Origin: Pseudomonadota bacterium
Lineage (GTDB): Bacteria; Pseudomonadota; Alphaproteobacteria; Acetobacterales; Acetobacteraceae
DNA length: 53,577 nt
NCBI GenBank assembly: GCA_021805565.1
Contig: JAJZFA010000039.1
Coordinates: forward strand, 1 to 53,577
Direction of reading: 5' to 3'
The position numbers and the translations under genes were made by a program. Below the pieces are notes generated by a model that saw only the letters and a program-made list of their open reading frames with translations, was not told the origin of the DNA and searched no databases. This document shows, piece after piece, positions 53,467 to 53,577 of this stretch. Positions within the stretch are counted from its first letter, which is position 1, and each line of letters begins with the position of its first letter.

Positions 53467-53577
53467 TGATGAGACAACTACCCCCCGGGAGTTTAGACCC
53501 TCAGGCGCGGAAGGATTCCCTCATTCATGCCGATGCTCCCGATACACAACGAGACCGAGGCAGGCACCGTCACGGAC

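Overview
The window is GC-rich chromosomal DNA from an alphaproteobacterium. GyrA, citrate synthase, AhcY, RNase D and the largely aerobic cobalamin genes fit Rhodospirillales, most likely Acetobacteraceae; the family-level placement is my inference from protein style, not from a search. Most genes are housekeeping or metabolic. The right third (about 39.8 to 53.6 kb) is accessory DNA with two complete toxin-antitoxin pairs, a RES toxin with a broken antitoxin, a small IS-derived element, a cluster of paralogous lipoproteins and a defence-like ATPase/helicase module.

Layout. 0-6 kb: a transposase tail, gyrA overlapping coaD, two cyclophilins, a PPOX-fold protein and tRNA-Lys(TTT). 6-14 kb: a solute-binding protein, then a cobalamin locus (cobU, cobC-like phosphatase, DUF1636, bluB, cobB, cobA, cbiD, cobM, cobE). 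Two of these genes, cobU and cobE, seem to lack ATG/GTG/TTG starts. 14.3-18.5 kb: one strand carries an acyl-CoA (oxalyl-CoA-like) synthetase, a ketopantoate-reductase-like enzyme, a conserved protein of unknown function, and a selenoprotein gene. The selenoprotein gene has an in-frame TGA giving a U-G-S-C motif, followed 11 nt later by an E. coli-like SECIS hairpin. This is the most striking content of the window.

18.7-34 kb: a leaderless hypothetical gene, an alpha/beta hydrolase, a PfkB sugar/nucleoside kinase, cysK, an MFS exporter, mgtC with a candidate structured leader, gltA with a terminator, an AT-rich island with an unknown gene, an acetamidase/formamidase, ahcY with a dyad operator, and rnd. 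33.7-39.8 kb: an orphan FAD plus [2Fe-2S] subunit pair without its molybdenum subunit, then a YhaO/YhaN (SbcDC-like) nuclease-ATPase pair. 39.8-48.6 kb: higBA-type TA, a 120-bp MITE, five overlapping lipoprotein genes (four sharing one motif, one BamE-like), a PIN/Phd TA pair, mazG, an SMP-30 protein, a quinone oxidoreductase, and RES toxin remnants. 48.6 kb to the end: a Lhr-like helicase, a BrxD-like ATPase and a TerB_C-like protein in one operon whose 5' end is broken or outside the window.

All calls come from reading the sequence and from memory of families; no database search was possible.
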